NCBI GenBank assembly: GCA_963759095.1
Contig: CAVWYF010000028.1
Span: forward strand, 124,001 to 188,000
Origin: Anderseniella sp963759095
GTDB lineage: Bacteria; Pseudomonadota; Alphaproteobacteria; Rhizobiales; Aestuariivirgaceae
Reading direction: 5' to 3'
DNA length: 64,000 nucleotides
This document shows positions 50,511 through 59,978 of the stretch, in pieces; position 1 is the stretch's first letter; every line of letters starts with the position of its first letter. A program made the translations under genes and the position numbers. Below the pieces are notes generated by a model. The model saw only the letters and a program-made list of their open reading frames with translations, had not been told where the DNA came from and made no database searches.

Positions 50511-53500
50511 CTAGGCGGCATTGGTCCCCTTGGCCTTTTTTGCCACGCTGCGTTTTTTTCTGGCCGCAGCCTTTTTCGCAGGCCGCTTTCTTGCCGTCCT
50601 GGTTTTCTTGGGCTTGCCCTGCACCTGAGGCCGGCACGGTCGGTCTTTTTCCACCGTGTCATGGCCAGCGTCGGCGGCACCATTTGTTGTTTTACTTGCT
50701 GCCTGTTTTTCAACAGCCTGGGTCTCCGATTTTTCAAGTGTCTTTTGACCTGCGCGGTGCGCTTCCCGCTGTTTGTCAGCGACCGGTTCCGGTTTCGCTG
50801 GGACCACCGGTTCACCGACTGAAGGCTTCGACACTTTCACAGGCTCTTTTGCCGGCGCAGACGGTGGACTTGCCACCGGTTTTGGCGCAGACGGTGGTTC
50901 TGCAGCCGGTTTTAGTGCCGGCGCGGGTTCCGTTTTTGGCGATGGTTTCAATTCTGCTACAGGTTCCGGCGCAGGTGCGGGGCCGGGTTTCGGTATCGGG
51001 TTGACCTTTGCTGCAGGCCTTTTGGGTGCGAAAGGTGCCAAAGGCGGGATTGGCCTTAAGGCTGCCGGTGTCTCGGTGATACCTGCCAGCGCATCCTTGA
51101 CCTGCCGTGACACCGTTTCCAGATCAACTTCTGTCGTTTCATGTCCGCGTTCCGGATACTCAATCGGCGATGGCTCTTCGTCTGTTGCCTCTTCTGATGA
51201 AGCAAACTCGGGCTCTTGCGGTCCCTCGATTGCCTGTTGCGCGTAAGCTGAATTTGCAACCCGAGGAGCCCAGGGTGCGGGGTAGAAGTCATATGGCGAC
51301 CATGGCGCCAGGGTTTCCACTTCAGGCTCAAGTTCCGGCTCCACGGCAATCGATGCAGGCGGCACAACCGGCTGCCTGCGCGTCAAACGGTTCCACAGGG
51401 ATGCTATGCCGGACTGGCTGGACGATATACCACGCGACGGCGCACCAAGAGCTTCAAGCACCTGCTGAGCATCGATTGGTTCGCCGATCAGAAAACCCTG
51501 CGCCAGGTCGCATTCCAGTGTGAGCAGATGATTCAGCTGATCCTGTGTTTCAACACCTTCTGCCACCACCTGCAGTCCGAGGTCATGGGCCAGCAGAATA
51601 ATGGCGTCCAGGATCACCGATCCTCGATCCGTTTCAAGGCCGGCCTGCAGGAAAGACCGATCCACCTTGAGAGTGTCGAACGGCAAGCGTCTCAAATAGG
51701 ACAGTGACGAGTAACCGGTTCCAAAATCATCGCATGAAAGCCCGATGCCCAACGCTTTCAGCCGGTCGAGCATCTGCAGGGACAATTCCGGATTTTCCAT
51801 CACCATGGTCTCGGTGACTTCCAGCTTCAATGTGCCCGGCGCAAGTTCCTCGCGGGACAATACGGTACGCGCCAGATGCAGCAGGCGCGGTCCGGTCAAC
51901 TGAGAAGACGACACATTGACTGAAACGAAGACCGGCTGCGCCGGCGTAAACATCCGCTGCCATACGCCAAGCTGGCGGGCTGATTCAGACAACACGAAAG
52001 CCCCGATTTCTCCGATCAATCCGCAGCGTTCCGCCAACGGCAGGAAACTGGCGGGTTCAAGAATTTCGCCATCGGCTTTGCGCAAACGAACCAGCGCTTC
52101 AAACCCCGCCAGTTGGCGGTCGGACAACCGCATGATCGGTTGATACAGAAGTTCAAAGCGCCGTTCCCGCATCGCTTCCTGCAGATCTTCGATACTGAGG
52201 GCGGTAGAGGTCGTCTCCTGCAACATGCCGGGCTTGTAAAAAGCCACCTTGTCCTTGCCGCGCGTCTTTGCGTCAAACAATGCAGTGTCGGCACATCTGT
52301 GCAGAACGTCTGCACTTTCCATTTCCGGATCCCAATGGGCAACACCGACGCAACAGGTCAGATAAATCTCGTTCGGCGGCACCCTCACCGGCTGGGCAAC
52401 AGCATGGCGGACCTGATCCACGAAAATAATCGCCGATTCCATTGCGTCCTGGTCAGCGGACGTCTCATGAATAATCGCAAACTGATCGCCGGGCATTCGG
52501 GCAAGACTGCTTGTTTCCGGCAACAGCTTTTCAATACGCCGGGCAATGGTCTTCAGGAGGCTGTCGCCAATTTCCTGGCCAAGCCGGTCATTGACCACGT
52601 TGAAGCGGTCAATATCGACAATCACGATATTGAGTTGCAGGTCATCATTGGCGATTGCCCGTTTGGTGGCCTGTGACAGGCGATCGAGATAGAGTGCGTA
52701 GTTAGGCAAGCCTGTAACCACATCGAAGATAGCATCGGACAACAGTCGATTTTGCGAATTGCGCTGCTGCGATGCATCACTCAACACGCCCGTCAGGCGC
52801 AAACCGGTCTCCGAGCCGTTCGGCAGAGAACTGCCTTTCAGTGTGTACCAGCGATACCGGCCATCGGCATGGCGCACGCGCAACTGCTGTTCAAAATGCT
52901 GGTTGCCACGCAGTTTCGCCACTTCCAGAGCGGCAAAATAAGCGTTGTGATCGTTGGGATGAACCAATGTCAACCAGGACTTCGGATCGGTGTTGTCCAG
53001 GCTGCCTTCCTCGTATCCCAGCACCTTTTCCAGCTCGGTGCCGACAAAAAACGAATTGTCACCCGGCTCATAATCCCAGACAACCTGGGACGCACTGGCC
53101 AGTGCAAGCGCGTTGCGTTCAGCTTCCAGTGTGTCCTGTTCCGGGTTCAGTGCACTGGAGAACGCGAAATAGGCCAGAACGAATGCAAGCGCCACCAGGA
53201 CCAGCGCCAGTCCTCCAACCAGAACCGGAGAGGCAAGTTCACTGGGTGGCCGCACGATTGCAATAAAACTGGCAGCAGCTGTCCACAACCCCAGAAGAAT
53301 CCAGACCATGCTGGATGACTTTGCCCGCACACCACCGCGATAGGCCAGGAGTGCAGAGGCCACAAGCACGGTGACCACCCCCAATGCGAAGCCAATCCGT
53401 ACGATCTGTTTCACCAATACCGGTTCAATGAATGCATAGGCGGCAAGTGCAACGCCCGCCCCACCTGCAAAAATCAGCAATCCGCTCAAGGTTGGCAGTT

Positions 53501-54341
53501 GCCGGCGGGTACGCATGATGGTGACACCCATGAACATCACCCCGGCCGTCATTAACGCCTCAATGATGGCACTGAGCACTTCATGCCGGGGTACCAGCAC
53601 CGGCAGAATGGAATTCAATGCGGCTTCAAGCTGGCCGGTCTCCAATGTGATAAAGCCAACAGCAGGTACGGCGAAAATCATCGACAGAGGAAACACAATC
53701 TGCGGCGAAAGCAGCACCAGACAGGTAATTACCACCACCGCCAGCATCGCCATTCCCAATACGATGCCGCGATACAGTGCCTGCCGATAGGCATTGTGAT
53801 CAAACGCCGAACGCTGCCACAGCCTGACGCCTGAAACTCCGACCTCTGACAGTTCCAGGGCGACCGTAAGACTTGTGTTCGGTGGCACGGTAAACGCAAA
53901 TGCATCGCGGTCAGGTATGTTCAACCGGCGCAGCGTTACACTTCGAGAAGACGATGCAGCCGAAATGCGGCTGCTGGAATATGACGGCGAAACAATTCCG
54001 GACCCGGGAAACGATTGCCTTGCCGCATCGATTACCAATTCCCTTTCAATTGCCGAGGGGTTGGCAGTTGTAAAGATGGCCCAGCGGTATTGCGGGCCAG
54101 CGCCTGTTGCCCGCAAGTTCATGCTTTCGCTTTGGCCGGCGCTGTTTGCAGGCAGCTTGACCACGACCTGCCTGTTGTCGCTTTGAACAGCGCCCAGAAA
54201 CGGAACAACGTCGATATGGCTGGCCGAGAAATCGGCGCGCACGACCTTGCCGGAGTCCTGAGCCAAAACGCCAGCCGTATTCACGATCAACGCCATGCAG
54301 AAGCCGACCCATGCTACAACCGTTAAGCGCCAAAATGGCAT
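50511..54341 (-). CDS. Large membrane EAL phosphodiesterase with degenerate GGDEF and histone-like tail
   Basis: 1276 residues. Order: signal peptide (VAWVGFCMALIVNTAGVLA), a periplasmic sensor region to about 185, about seven transmembrane segments (190-400; 7TM-DISM-like), a PAS domain (415-530), a GGDEF domain (540-705) whose active site reads RMPGDQF instead of GGDEF, an EAL domain (720-970), then ~300 residues of low complexity. EAL catalytic marks are intact: EALVR, NVSSSQL, LEVTETM, DDFGTGYSSL, KVDRSFL, AEGVET, QGFLIGEP. It should hydrolyse c-di-GMP and not make it. The last ~45 residues are Lys/Arg/Ala-rich (RKRPAKKAAARKKRSVAKKA), like histone H1 tails. Start at 54341. Confidence 0.88.
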   Translation of the reverse strand: MPFWRLTVVAWVGFCMALIVNTAGVLAQDSGKVVRADFSASHIDVVPFLGAVQSDNRQVVVKLPANSAGQSESMNLRATGAGPQYRWAIFTTANPSAIERELVIDAARQSFPGSGIVSPSYSSSRISAASSSRSVTLRRLNIPDRDAFAFTVPPNTSLTVALELSEVGVSGVRLWQRSAFDHNAYRQALYRGIVLGMAMLAVVVITCLVLLSPQIVFPLSMIFAVPAVGFITLETGQLEAALNSILPVLVPRHEVLSAIIEALMTAGVMFMGVTIMRTRRQLPTLSGLLIFAGGAGVALAAYAFIEPVLVKQIVRIGFALGVVTVLVASALLAYRGGVRAKSSSMVWILLGLWTAAASFIAIVRPPSELASPVLVGGLALVLVALAFVLAYFAFSSALNPEQDTLEAERNALALASASQVVWDYEPGDNSFFVGTELEKVLGYEEGSLDNTDPKSWLTLVHPNDHNAYFAALEVAKLRGNQHFEQQLRVRHADGRYRWYTLKGSSLPNGSETGLRLTGVLSDASQQRNSQNRLLSDAIFDVVTGLPNYALYLDRLSQATKRAIANDDLQLNIVIVDIDRFNVVNDRLGQEIGDSLLKTIARRIEKLLPETSSLARMPGDQFAIIHETSADQDAMESAIIFVDQVRHAVAQPVRVPPNEIYLTCCVGVAHWDPEMESADVLHRCADTALFDAKTRGKDKVAFYKPGMLQETTSTALSIEDLQEAMRERRFELLYQPIMRLSDRQLAGFEALVRLRKADGEILEPASFLPLAERCGLIGEIGAFVLSESARQLGVWQRMFTPAQPVFVSVNVSSSQLTGPRLLHLARTVLSREELAPGTLKLEVTETMVMENPELSLQMLDRLKALGIGLSCDDFGTGYSSLSYLRRLPFDTLKVDRSFLQAGLETDRGSVILDAIILLAHDLGLQVVAEGVETQDQLNHLLTLECDLAQGFLIGEPIDAQQVLEALGAPSRGISSSQSGIASLWNRLTRRQPVVPPASIAVEPELEPEVETLAPWSPYDFYPAPWAPRVANSAYAQQAIEGPQEPEFASSEEATDEEPSPIEYPERGHETTEVDLETVSRQVKDALAGITETPAALRPIPPLAPFAPKRPAAKVNPIPKPGPAPAPEPVAELKPSPKTEPAPALKPAAEPPSAPKPVASPPSAPAKEPVKVSKPSVGEPVVPAKPEPVADKQREAHRAGQKTLEKSETQAVEKQAASKTTNGAADAGHDTVEKDRPCRPQVQGKPKKTRTARKRPAKKAAARKKRSVAKKAKGTNAA

Positions 54342-54479
54342 CGCAACTCTTTCTTTAACTTACCCTCGGTAAATACATCTTAGCCTGACTATCGTCGAAG
54401 ACCAAAGCCTGCTGACGACAATCGCGTTCAATATCCACTGAAATGGCTGCTGCCTCAAAGGCATATGCAACACCCTCAA

Positions 54480-55067
54480 TCACCCGGGCGGATCTGCATC
54501 CAGCAATGCAAACAACAGGTGATCCTGCCATCGGCCATTGATCTTCAGATATTTGCGGGCATAGCCTTCCTGCGAAAAGCCACATCGCAACAACAATTTT
54601 CTCGAAGCCTCGTTGACCGGCAGGCAGGCCGCTTCTATCCGGTGCAGCCGCAAACTGTCAAAGGAGAAGGATATGGCTGCGTTCACCGCTGCAGACATGT
54701 AACCCTGGTTTGCATATGACTGACCAACCCAATACCCCAAAGAACAGGTTTGTGCCACGCCGCGGCGCACGTTGGAGATGGTCAGCCCACCGACCAGCTT
54801 GCCGGATTGCCGGCAGAATACGAAAAACGCATAAGCATAATCGTCTCGCATATCCTTGTTGTACAGGCGAATGCGGTGGCGATAGGACGATTTGGTCAGA
54901 TCATCGCGAGGCCAGGTTGGTTCCCATGGCTCCAGAAATGCCCTGCTGGACGATCTCAGTTGCGCCCATTGGGCATAATCAGCCCCTATGGCAGGGCGCA
55001 ATATGACCCTTTCGGTCTGAATGACCGGGTCATTGTCCAGATATGCGTAGGTTCTCAAGAATGACAT
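54480..55067 (-). CDS. GNAT N-acetyltransferase, RimJ-like
   Basis: A 195-residue acetyltransferase of the RimJ/RimL type, which acetylates ribosomal protein N-termini in E. coli; the substrate here is inferred. Start ATG 55067 (MSFLRTYAYLDNDPVIQTERVILRP, typical of the family); an extension to 55163 runs into the peptidase gene region. Seen: TERVILRPAIGADYAQWAQL, GLTISNVRRG, LGYWVGQSYANQGYMSAA (acetyl-CoA loop) and HRIEAACLPVNEASRKLLLRCGF. It follows the M16 peptidase on the same strand with a 40-bp gap. Confidence 0.9.
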   Translation of the reverse strand: MSFLRTYAYLDNDPVIQTERVILRPAIGADYAQWAQLRSSSRAFLEPWEPTWPRDDLTKSSYRHRIRLYNKDMRDDYAYAFFVFCRQSGKLVGGLTISNVRRGVAQTCSLGYWVGQSYANQGYMSAAVNAAISFSFDSLRLHRIEAACLPVNEASRKLLLRCGFSQEGYARKYLKINGRWQDHLLFALLDADPPG

Positions 55068-55107
55068 TTTGACTGTAGTATTCGATGGTCGTCCACGTGC
55101 TGATGGT

Positions 55108-56367
55108 TCAGGCAAATCTTGCCGCAAGTTCATCGCCTTGTGCAAGCAGTGATGTATCCCCAACCGCTGCGCGTGACAGACTTGTCCCGCTGAATGTAGC
55201 GCTTGCCAGGCGTTTCACATCATCGGTGGTCACCGCATCGACCTTGGCAAGAATGTCGGCAACGTCGGGCACCTTGCCATAGGCAAGGAACTGGCGCGCA
55301 ATCTGGTCTGCCCGCGAGGACGGGCTTTCCAGGCTCATCACCAGCGAGGCCTTGAGCTGTGCCCGGGCGCGATCAAGTTCGGCTTGCTCTATGTCCTGCG
55401 TGCTTGCCAGCAGCACGTCTGTTGCCACCTTGCAAAACTCGGCCGCCGTATCCGGCGCCGTGCCCGCATAAACCTGCATGAGACCGGTATCGGCAAAGGC
55501 GGACACGTGGGCAAACGTTGAATAGCAAAGACCACGGCGCTCGCGGACCTCCTGAAACAACCGCGATGACATGCCGCCGCCCAGAATGCTGGCCAACAGA
55601 TGAATACCGTAGACATCATCGTCATAATAACCCGGTGTTGAAAACGCCATGACCTGATGCACCTGATCAAGCGGCCGTTTGCGCGCCGCATCCCCGCCTG
55701 AATAGTCCGGCGTGGTGCGGCTGGTGCCTTCACCATGCTCAATGCCTGACAAACGTTCGTGTGCTGCTTCAACCAGTGCATCATGATCAATGCGGCCTGC
55801 TGCCGACAGCACCATGCGCGATCCCGTATAATGTTTGGCGCGATAGGCGGCGAGATTGTCCGCACTGAACTTCTTGACCGTTGCCGGTGTGCCGAGAATA
55901 TCACGCCCAAGCGAATGGTCCGGCCATGCCAGGTTCTGGACCAGATCGAAAACCAGATCATCGGGGGTATCCTGTGCAGCAGCTATTTCCTGCAGAATAA
56001 CGCCCTTTTCCAGCGCCAGGTCATCGGCAGCAAACACCGGATTCATGACAATGTCCGAGATCACGTCCAATGCAAGCTGCCAGTCATTGCGCAACACACG
56101 GGCATAATAGGCAGTGGTCTCCATGGACGTCGACGCGTTCATGTCACCACCTGCCGCTTCTATTTCGGCCGCAATCTCAAATGCAGAGCGGTTTTTGGTG
56201 CCCTTGAACGCCATGTGTTCCAGCAGATGAGCCAATCCGTTCTCATTGTCCGCCTCGTCGCGAGCACCTGCCCTGGTCCACACGCCAAGCGAAACGGTTT
56301 CAACATGCGCCATGTTGTGGGAGACAATGGTCAGTCCGTTTTCCAGTGTGGTGGTGCGTGCTCTCAT
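55108..56367 (-). CDS. M16 family zinc metallopeptidase (processing-peptidase-like)
   Basis: A 419-residue pitrilysin-family peptidase related to the mitochondrial processing peptidase beta subunit. The inverted zinc motif HxxEH is at His47, Glu50, His51 (GLAHLLEHMAFKGT), and the third ligand region is in ALEKGVILQEIAAAQD. TLENGLTIVSHNM is the usual N-terminus. Cytosolic by sequence. The ATG (56365-56367) overlaps the thrC stop as ATGA, so they are coupled. Family members degrade peptides; native substrates are unknown. Confidence 0.94.
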   Translation of the reverse strand: MRARTTTLENGLTIVSHNMAHVETVSLGVWTRAGARDEADNENGLAHLLEHMAFKGTKNRSAFEIAAEIEAAGGDMNASTSMETTAYYARVLRNDWQLALDVISDIVMNPVFAADDLALEKGVILQEIAAAQDTPDDLVFDLVQNLAWPDHSLGRDILGTPATVKKFSADNLAAYRAKHYTGSRMVLSAAGRIDHDALVEAAHERLSGIEHGEGTSRTTPDYSGGDAARKRPLDQVHQVMAFSTPGYYDDDVYGIHLLASILGGGMSSRLFQEVRERRGLCYSTFAHVSAFADTGLMQVYAGTAPDTAAEFCKVATDVLLASTQDIEQAELDRARAQLKASLVMSLESPSSRADQIARQFLAYGKVPDVADILAKVDAVTTDDVKRLASATFSGTSLSRAAVGDTSLLAQGDELAARFA

Positions 56368-57767
56368 CAAATTTTACCCACTTGTGTGCGCTCGAGGATG
56401 AACTGCTTCACCGCCGGCAGGTCGTTGGCCAGTACTTCGAACCGTTCCGGGCGGTGCATCAGATCGCCCAGTCTTTGCGGCAGGGCCGGACGCACGCCAC
56501 TGGCTGCCTCGACAGCGTCCGGGAACTTTGCCGGATGCGCCGTTGCTAACGTAACCATCGGTACGTCCTGTCTGGCCCGGGTGCGGGCCACGCCATACCC
56601 CACCGCGGTGTGCGGGTCGAGCAGTTCACCGGTTTCCGCCAATGTTGTGCGAATGATGTCTGCGGTTTCTGCTTCACTGGTTCGGCCGGAAGCAAAGCCG
56701 GAAGAGATGTAATCGCGCATGTCTTCACTCAGGGTGAAACTGCCGGATTGCTTCAATCCGGCCATCAGGGTTGAGAGGTGGTCTGCATCCTTGCCGCAGG
56801 CTTCGAACAACAGGCGTTCAAAATTGCTGGATACCTGAATGTCCATGGACGGGCTCTGCGTTGCCTTAACACCCAGCACTTCGTATCGGCCGGTTTCCAT
56901 AGTGCGGTGCAAGATGTCGTTGACGTTGGTTGCAACCACCAGATCGCCCACCGGCAATCCCATATGGCGTGCCACCTGGCCTGCAAAAATGTCACCGAAA
57001 TTGCCGGTCGGCACGCAGAAATCCACCTTGCGGTCAGGCGCACCCAGCGCAAGCGCGGTAGTGAAATAGTACACCGTCTGCGCCATGATGCGCGCCCAGT
57101 TGATTGAGTTGACACCAGACAACAAGACGCTGTCACGGAAACCCTCATCCGCAAACATGGCTTTGACGTGCGCCTGGCAGTCATCGAAATTGCCTTCCAG
57201 CGCGATGTTGTGAATGTTCGGCTTATCCACCGTCGTCATCTGGCGGCGCTGCACATCACTAACGAGACCGTGCGGATGCAGGATAAATACATCCGTGCGG
57301 GCCGACGCTGCGAATGCGTCTATGGCGGCACCGCCGGTATCACCGGACGTCGCACCGACAATGGTGGCGCGCCTGCCTGCACGGTCCAGCGCATGATCCA
57401 TCAGCCGCGCCAGAAGCTGCATGGCGACATCCTTGAACGCCAGCGTGGGACCGTGGAACAGTTCCATCAGCCAGTGGTTTGCGTCCAGTTGTTTCAGCGG
57501 CACCACTGCCTTGTGGGCAAACGTCGCATACGCCTCATCAATCATCCGGCGCAATTTCGCATCTTCAATTTCGCTGCCGGTAAACAGCTTGATGACGGCA
57601 AAGGCGACTTCCGCATAATTCCTGCCGCGCAACGCCGTCAACTCGGCATGGGTCAGCTGTGGCCAGGTTTCGGGCACATAGAGGCCACCGTCGGACGCCA
57701 GGCCGGCCAGCAGTACATCGGTGAAGCCAAGTGCAGGCGCTTGCCCGCGGGTCGAAATATACTTCAT
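56367..57767 (-). CDS. thrC: Threonine synthase
   Basis: The PLP enzyme that converts O-phosphohomoserine to threonine. It has 466 residues from ATG 57767 (MKYISTRGQAPALGF); GTG 57779 is in frame but unconserved. PLP-binding Lys112 is in FHGPTLAFKDVAMQLL; the phosphate-binding stretch is VGATSGDTGGAAI, and VPTGNFGDIFAG is also seen. Length matches the long (class I, yeast-like) threonine synthases. It sits between SURF1 and the M16 peptidase; thrB is not in the window. Confidence 0.96.
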   Translation of the reverse strand: MKYISTRGQAPALGFTDVLLAGLASDGGLYVPETWPQLTHAELTALRGRNYAEVAFAVIKLFTGSEIEDAKLRRMIDEAYATFAHKAVVPLKQLDANHWLMELFHGPTLAFKDVAMQLLARLMDHALDRAGRRATIVGATSGDTGGAAIDAFAASARTDVFILHPHGLVSDVQRRQMTTVDKPNIHNIALEGNFDDCQAHVKAMFADEGFRDSVLLSGVNSINWARIMAQTVYYFTTALALGAPDRKVDFCVPTGNFGDIFAGQVARHMGLPVGDLVVATNVNDILHRTMETGRYEVLGVKATQSPSMDIQVSSNFERLLFEACGKDADHLSTLMAGLKQSGSFTLSEDMRDYISSGFASGRTSEAETADIIRTTLAETGELLDPHTAVGYGVARTRARQDVPMVTLATAHPAKFPDAVEAASGVRPALPQRLGDLMHRPERFEVLANDLPAVKQFILERTQVGKI

Positions 57768-57788
57768 CTTTGTTGTCACTTGTTCGCG

Positions 57789-58574
57789 TTACGCTTTATC
57801 TGAATCATGCTCTAGCCGGCGTTTGCGGACGAACAGCCAGCTCATCACTGCCAGCACTAGAGCCAATGCATACCATGTGAAAGCGTATTGCAGGTGATTG
57901 TTGGGTAATTCAACCTTCAAATCCTCAGGGTCGGGCCATGTGCCTGTTCCAGGTTCGCCGCCCGGCTCCAGCTGGACAAACATGGCCGAAGTAATCGGTT
58001 CCGGTCCTTGATATCCATCCAGCAGATTGTTGGGCATTGACGCAGAGATTCCAACCAGATCGTACCAGTACCAGATACCGCGTTCGGTATCTGCCTCAGG
58101 CGAGAACATGTTTCGATCAGACGCCCGGTTGCGGGTGACACCGGTGATGGTGAGCTCACCTTCAGGCTTGCGGGTATCGCCTGCAATCGGCACTTTCAGC
58201 ATGCGTTGATCGATGAAACCGCGATCCACAAACACGATGAATCCTGACTTGACGATAAAAGGTGTGATCACCTGGAAACCCGGCCTCTTGCCACGTGCGC
58301 GATAGACATATCGCGAGGCATCGTGGCGGTATTTGCCGTTCAGGCGAACCCGCAGGAAGTCCACATCATAGCCGTGCTCCATGCCGGCTTCGATATCGTA
58401 TACGGTCACCGGGTTGCCGGTCAGGGATGAGTTGCGTTTTTCAATCAGGTCCAGCTTCCACTGCAGGCGCAGCACCTGCCACGAGCCCAGTCCGACCAGC
58501 AGCAAAATGCCGACAAGAGCCGCAGCAACAATCGGCCAGCTGCGGTGCGCAGGATTTGAGGGTGGTGTTGTCAC
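57789..58574 (-). CDS. SURF1-family cytochrome oxidase assembly protein
   Basis: 261 residues from GTG 58574, which overlaps the DUF983 stop as GTGA. Two membrane helices, N-terminal (WPIVAAALVGILLLVGLGSWQVLRLQWK) and C-terminal (YALALVLAVMSWLFVRKRR), flank a periplasmic domain, the SURF1 layout. Conserved GSWQ..RL.WK, GFQVITPF and VDRGFI are present. SURF1 helps insert heme a into subunit I of aa3-type oxidase. The long upstream reading to 58703 is rejected. Confidence 0.92.
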   Translation of the reverse strand: MTTPPSNPAHRSWPIVAAALVGILLLVGLGSWQVLRLQWKLDLIEKRNSSLTGNPVTVYDIEAGMEHGYDVDFLRVRLNGKYRHDASRYVYRARGKRPGFQVITPFIVKSGFIVFVDRGFIDQRMLKVPIAGDTRKPEGELTITGVTRNRASDRNMFSPEADTERGIWYWYDLVGISASMPNNLLDGYQGPEPITSAMFVQLEPGGEPGTGTWPDPEDLKVELPNNHLQYAFTWYALALVLAVMSWLFVRKRRLEHDSDKA

Positions 58575-58951
58575 TTGTCTTCCAGCCTGCCTTCGCGGGC
58601 ACTGGTGAGGTATTGCTGATTGAGAAAAATGCCCTTGACCGGCCGTAACAGCAGGAGCGGCAAGCCAACCGCCAGCGGCAGGGCCACCAGTGCATGCACC
58701 CACCAGACCGGTTGCCAGTTCAACTCAACGAACAGCACACCGCCCATGGCAAGCGTGCCGCACAACAGCATGATGAACCAGGCGGCGCCGTCGCCGCTGT
58801 CGGAAAAGGAAAAATCAAGATCACAGTGATCGCACTTGTCGGGGATCGTCAGATAGCCCTTGAACAGACGCCCCTGGCCACAGCGCGGACACAACCCCTT
58901 TATGCCGTTGCTGACCGGCGATTGCGGCGGGTAGTAGGGTTGCTGGTTCAT
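58571..58951 (-). CDS. DUF983 protein
   Basis: A 126-residue membrane protein found in alphaproteobacterial oxidase operons. The N-terminus has two CxxC-type pairs, CPRCGQGRLF and CDHCDLDF, suggesting a small metal-binding knuckle. These are followed by two hydrophobic segments (WFIMLLCGTLAMGGVLFVEL and VHALVALPLAVGLPLLLL). Function unknown; a role in oxidase assembly is inferred from position between ctaE and SURF1. Confidence 0.87.
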   Translation of the reverse strand: MNQQPYYPPQSPVSNGIKGLCPRCGQGRLFKGYLTIPDKCDHCDLDFSFSDSGDGAAWFIMLLCGTLAMGGVLFVELNWQPVWWVHALVALPLAVGLPLLLLRPVKGIFLNQQYLTSAREGRLEDK

Positions 58952-58981
58952 CCAGGAAGCGGCCTTTATACTTCTCTATAC

Positions 58982-59023
58982 AAAAGACCGCATGCGAGGA
59001 CTTTTTGCGCCCCTCATGCGGTC
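58982..59023 (-). terminator. Hairpin with T-run between ctaE and DUF983
   Basis: A perfect 9-bp inverted repeat, GACCGCATG (58986-58994) with CATGCGGTC (59015-59023), is followed on the minus strand by TTTT. A second pair, TTGATCAG (59026-59033) with CTGATCAA (59053-59060), overlaps the ctaE stop. Together they could attenuate transcription or protect the upstream mRNA end. Confidence 0.55.
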
Positions 59024-59056
59024 CATTGATCAGATGATCAGGCGTAAAAGCCCTGA

Positions 59057-59917
59057 TCAATGCGCTATTGTTGCGCCCACACTGCCCCACACATAAATGC
59101 AGGCGAACAGGAACAGCCAGACCACGTCCACAAAGTGCCAATACCAGGCTGCCGCTTCAAAGCCGAAATGTTGCTCCGGCGTAAAGTGACCAGCCAGAGC
59201 CCGAAACAGGCAGACAATCAGGAAGATGGTACCAACCAGCACGTGGAAACCGTGGAAGCCGGTCGCCATGAAGAAGGTCGACGAATAAATGTTGCCGCCA
59301 TTGTCAGCCTGGAAGGCAAAAGCTGCATGACCATATTCGTAAGCCTGAACACAGGTAAACAACGCACCCAGGGCGACTGTGCAGATCAAGCCCCATTTGA
59401 GGCCGTCACGGTCATTGTTGATGAGTGCATGATGCGCCCAGGTCACAGTGGTACCTGACAACAGCAGAATCAGTGTGTTGAGCAGCGGCAGGTGCCAGGG
59501 ATCAAACACTTCCATGCCGGCAGGCGGCCATACGCCTTGGGTCAGTTCAACGCGGGTCGCCTGTATGGCGGAATCCGTATACAGCGAGGCTTCGAAGAAT
59601 GCCCAGAACCAGGCCACGAAAAACATGATTTCAGATGCGATGAACATCAACATGCCATAGCGCAGATGAAGCTGCACGACAGGTGTGTGATCACCCTTGT
59701 GGCTTTCAATCACAACATCACGCCACCACATGAACATGGTGTAGAAAACAATGGCAAAACCCAGCAACGCGCCTGCCGAGACACTCCAGGTCTGGCCGTT
59801 GTGCATCCAGTAGATCGACCCGATCGCGAGGATCAGTGCGCCAATGGACCCGACAACCGGCCATGGGCTGGGGTCAACCAGATGATAGTCGTGATTTTTA
59901 GCGTGGCTGTCTGCCAT
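59057..59917 (-). CDS. ctaE: Cytochrome c oxidase subunit III
   Basis: An integral membrane subunit of aa3-type cytochrome c oxidase, stabilising subunit I and lining its proton uptake path. It has 286 residues from ATG 59917 (MADSHAKNHDYHLVDPSPWP); the in-frame extension to 59965 is unconserved. Seven membrane segments; family marks are HLRYGMLMFIASEIMFFVAWFWAFFEAS, GTTVTWAHHAL, GFHGFHVLVGTIFLIVC and AAWYWHFVDVVWLFLF. Downstream of ctaG with a 61-bp gap. Confidence 0.96.
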   Translation of the reverse strand: MADSHAKNHDYHLVDPSPWPVVGSIGALILAIGSIYWMHNGQTWSVSAGALLGFAIVFYTMFMWWRDVVIESHKGDHTPVVQLHLRYGMLMFIASEIMFFVAWFWAFFEASLYTDSAIQATRVELTQGVWPPAGMEVFDPWHLPLLNTLILLLSGTTVTWAHHALINNDRDGLKWGLICTVALGALFTCVQAYEYGHAAFAFQADNGGNIYSSTFFMATGFHGFHVLVGTIFLIVCLFRALAGHFTPEQHFGFEAAAWYWHFVDVVWLFLFACIYVWGSVGATIAH

Positions 59918-59978
59918 TGCCCTTTTCTCCCGCTCAAGCTGTCCGGCCAGTTTGCATACTGGCATCGGACAAAGTCAA

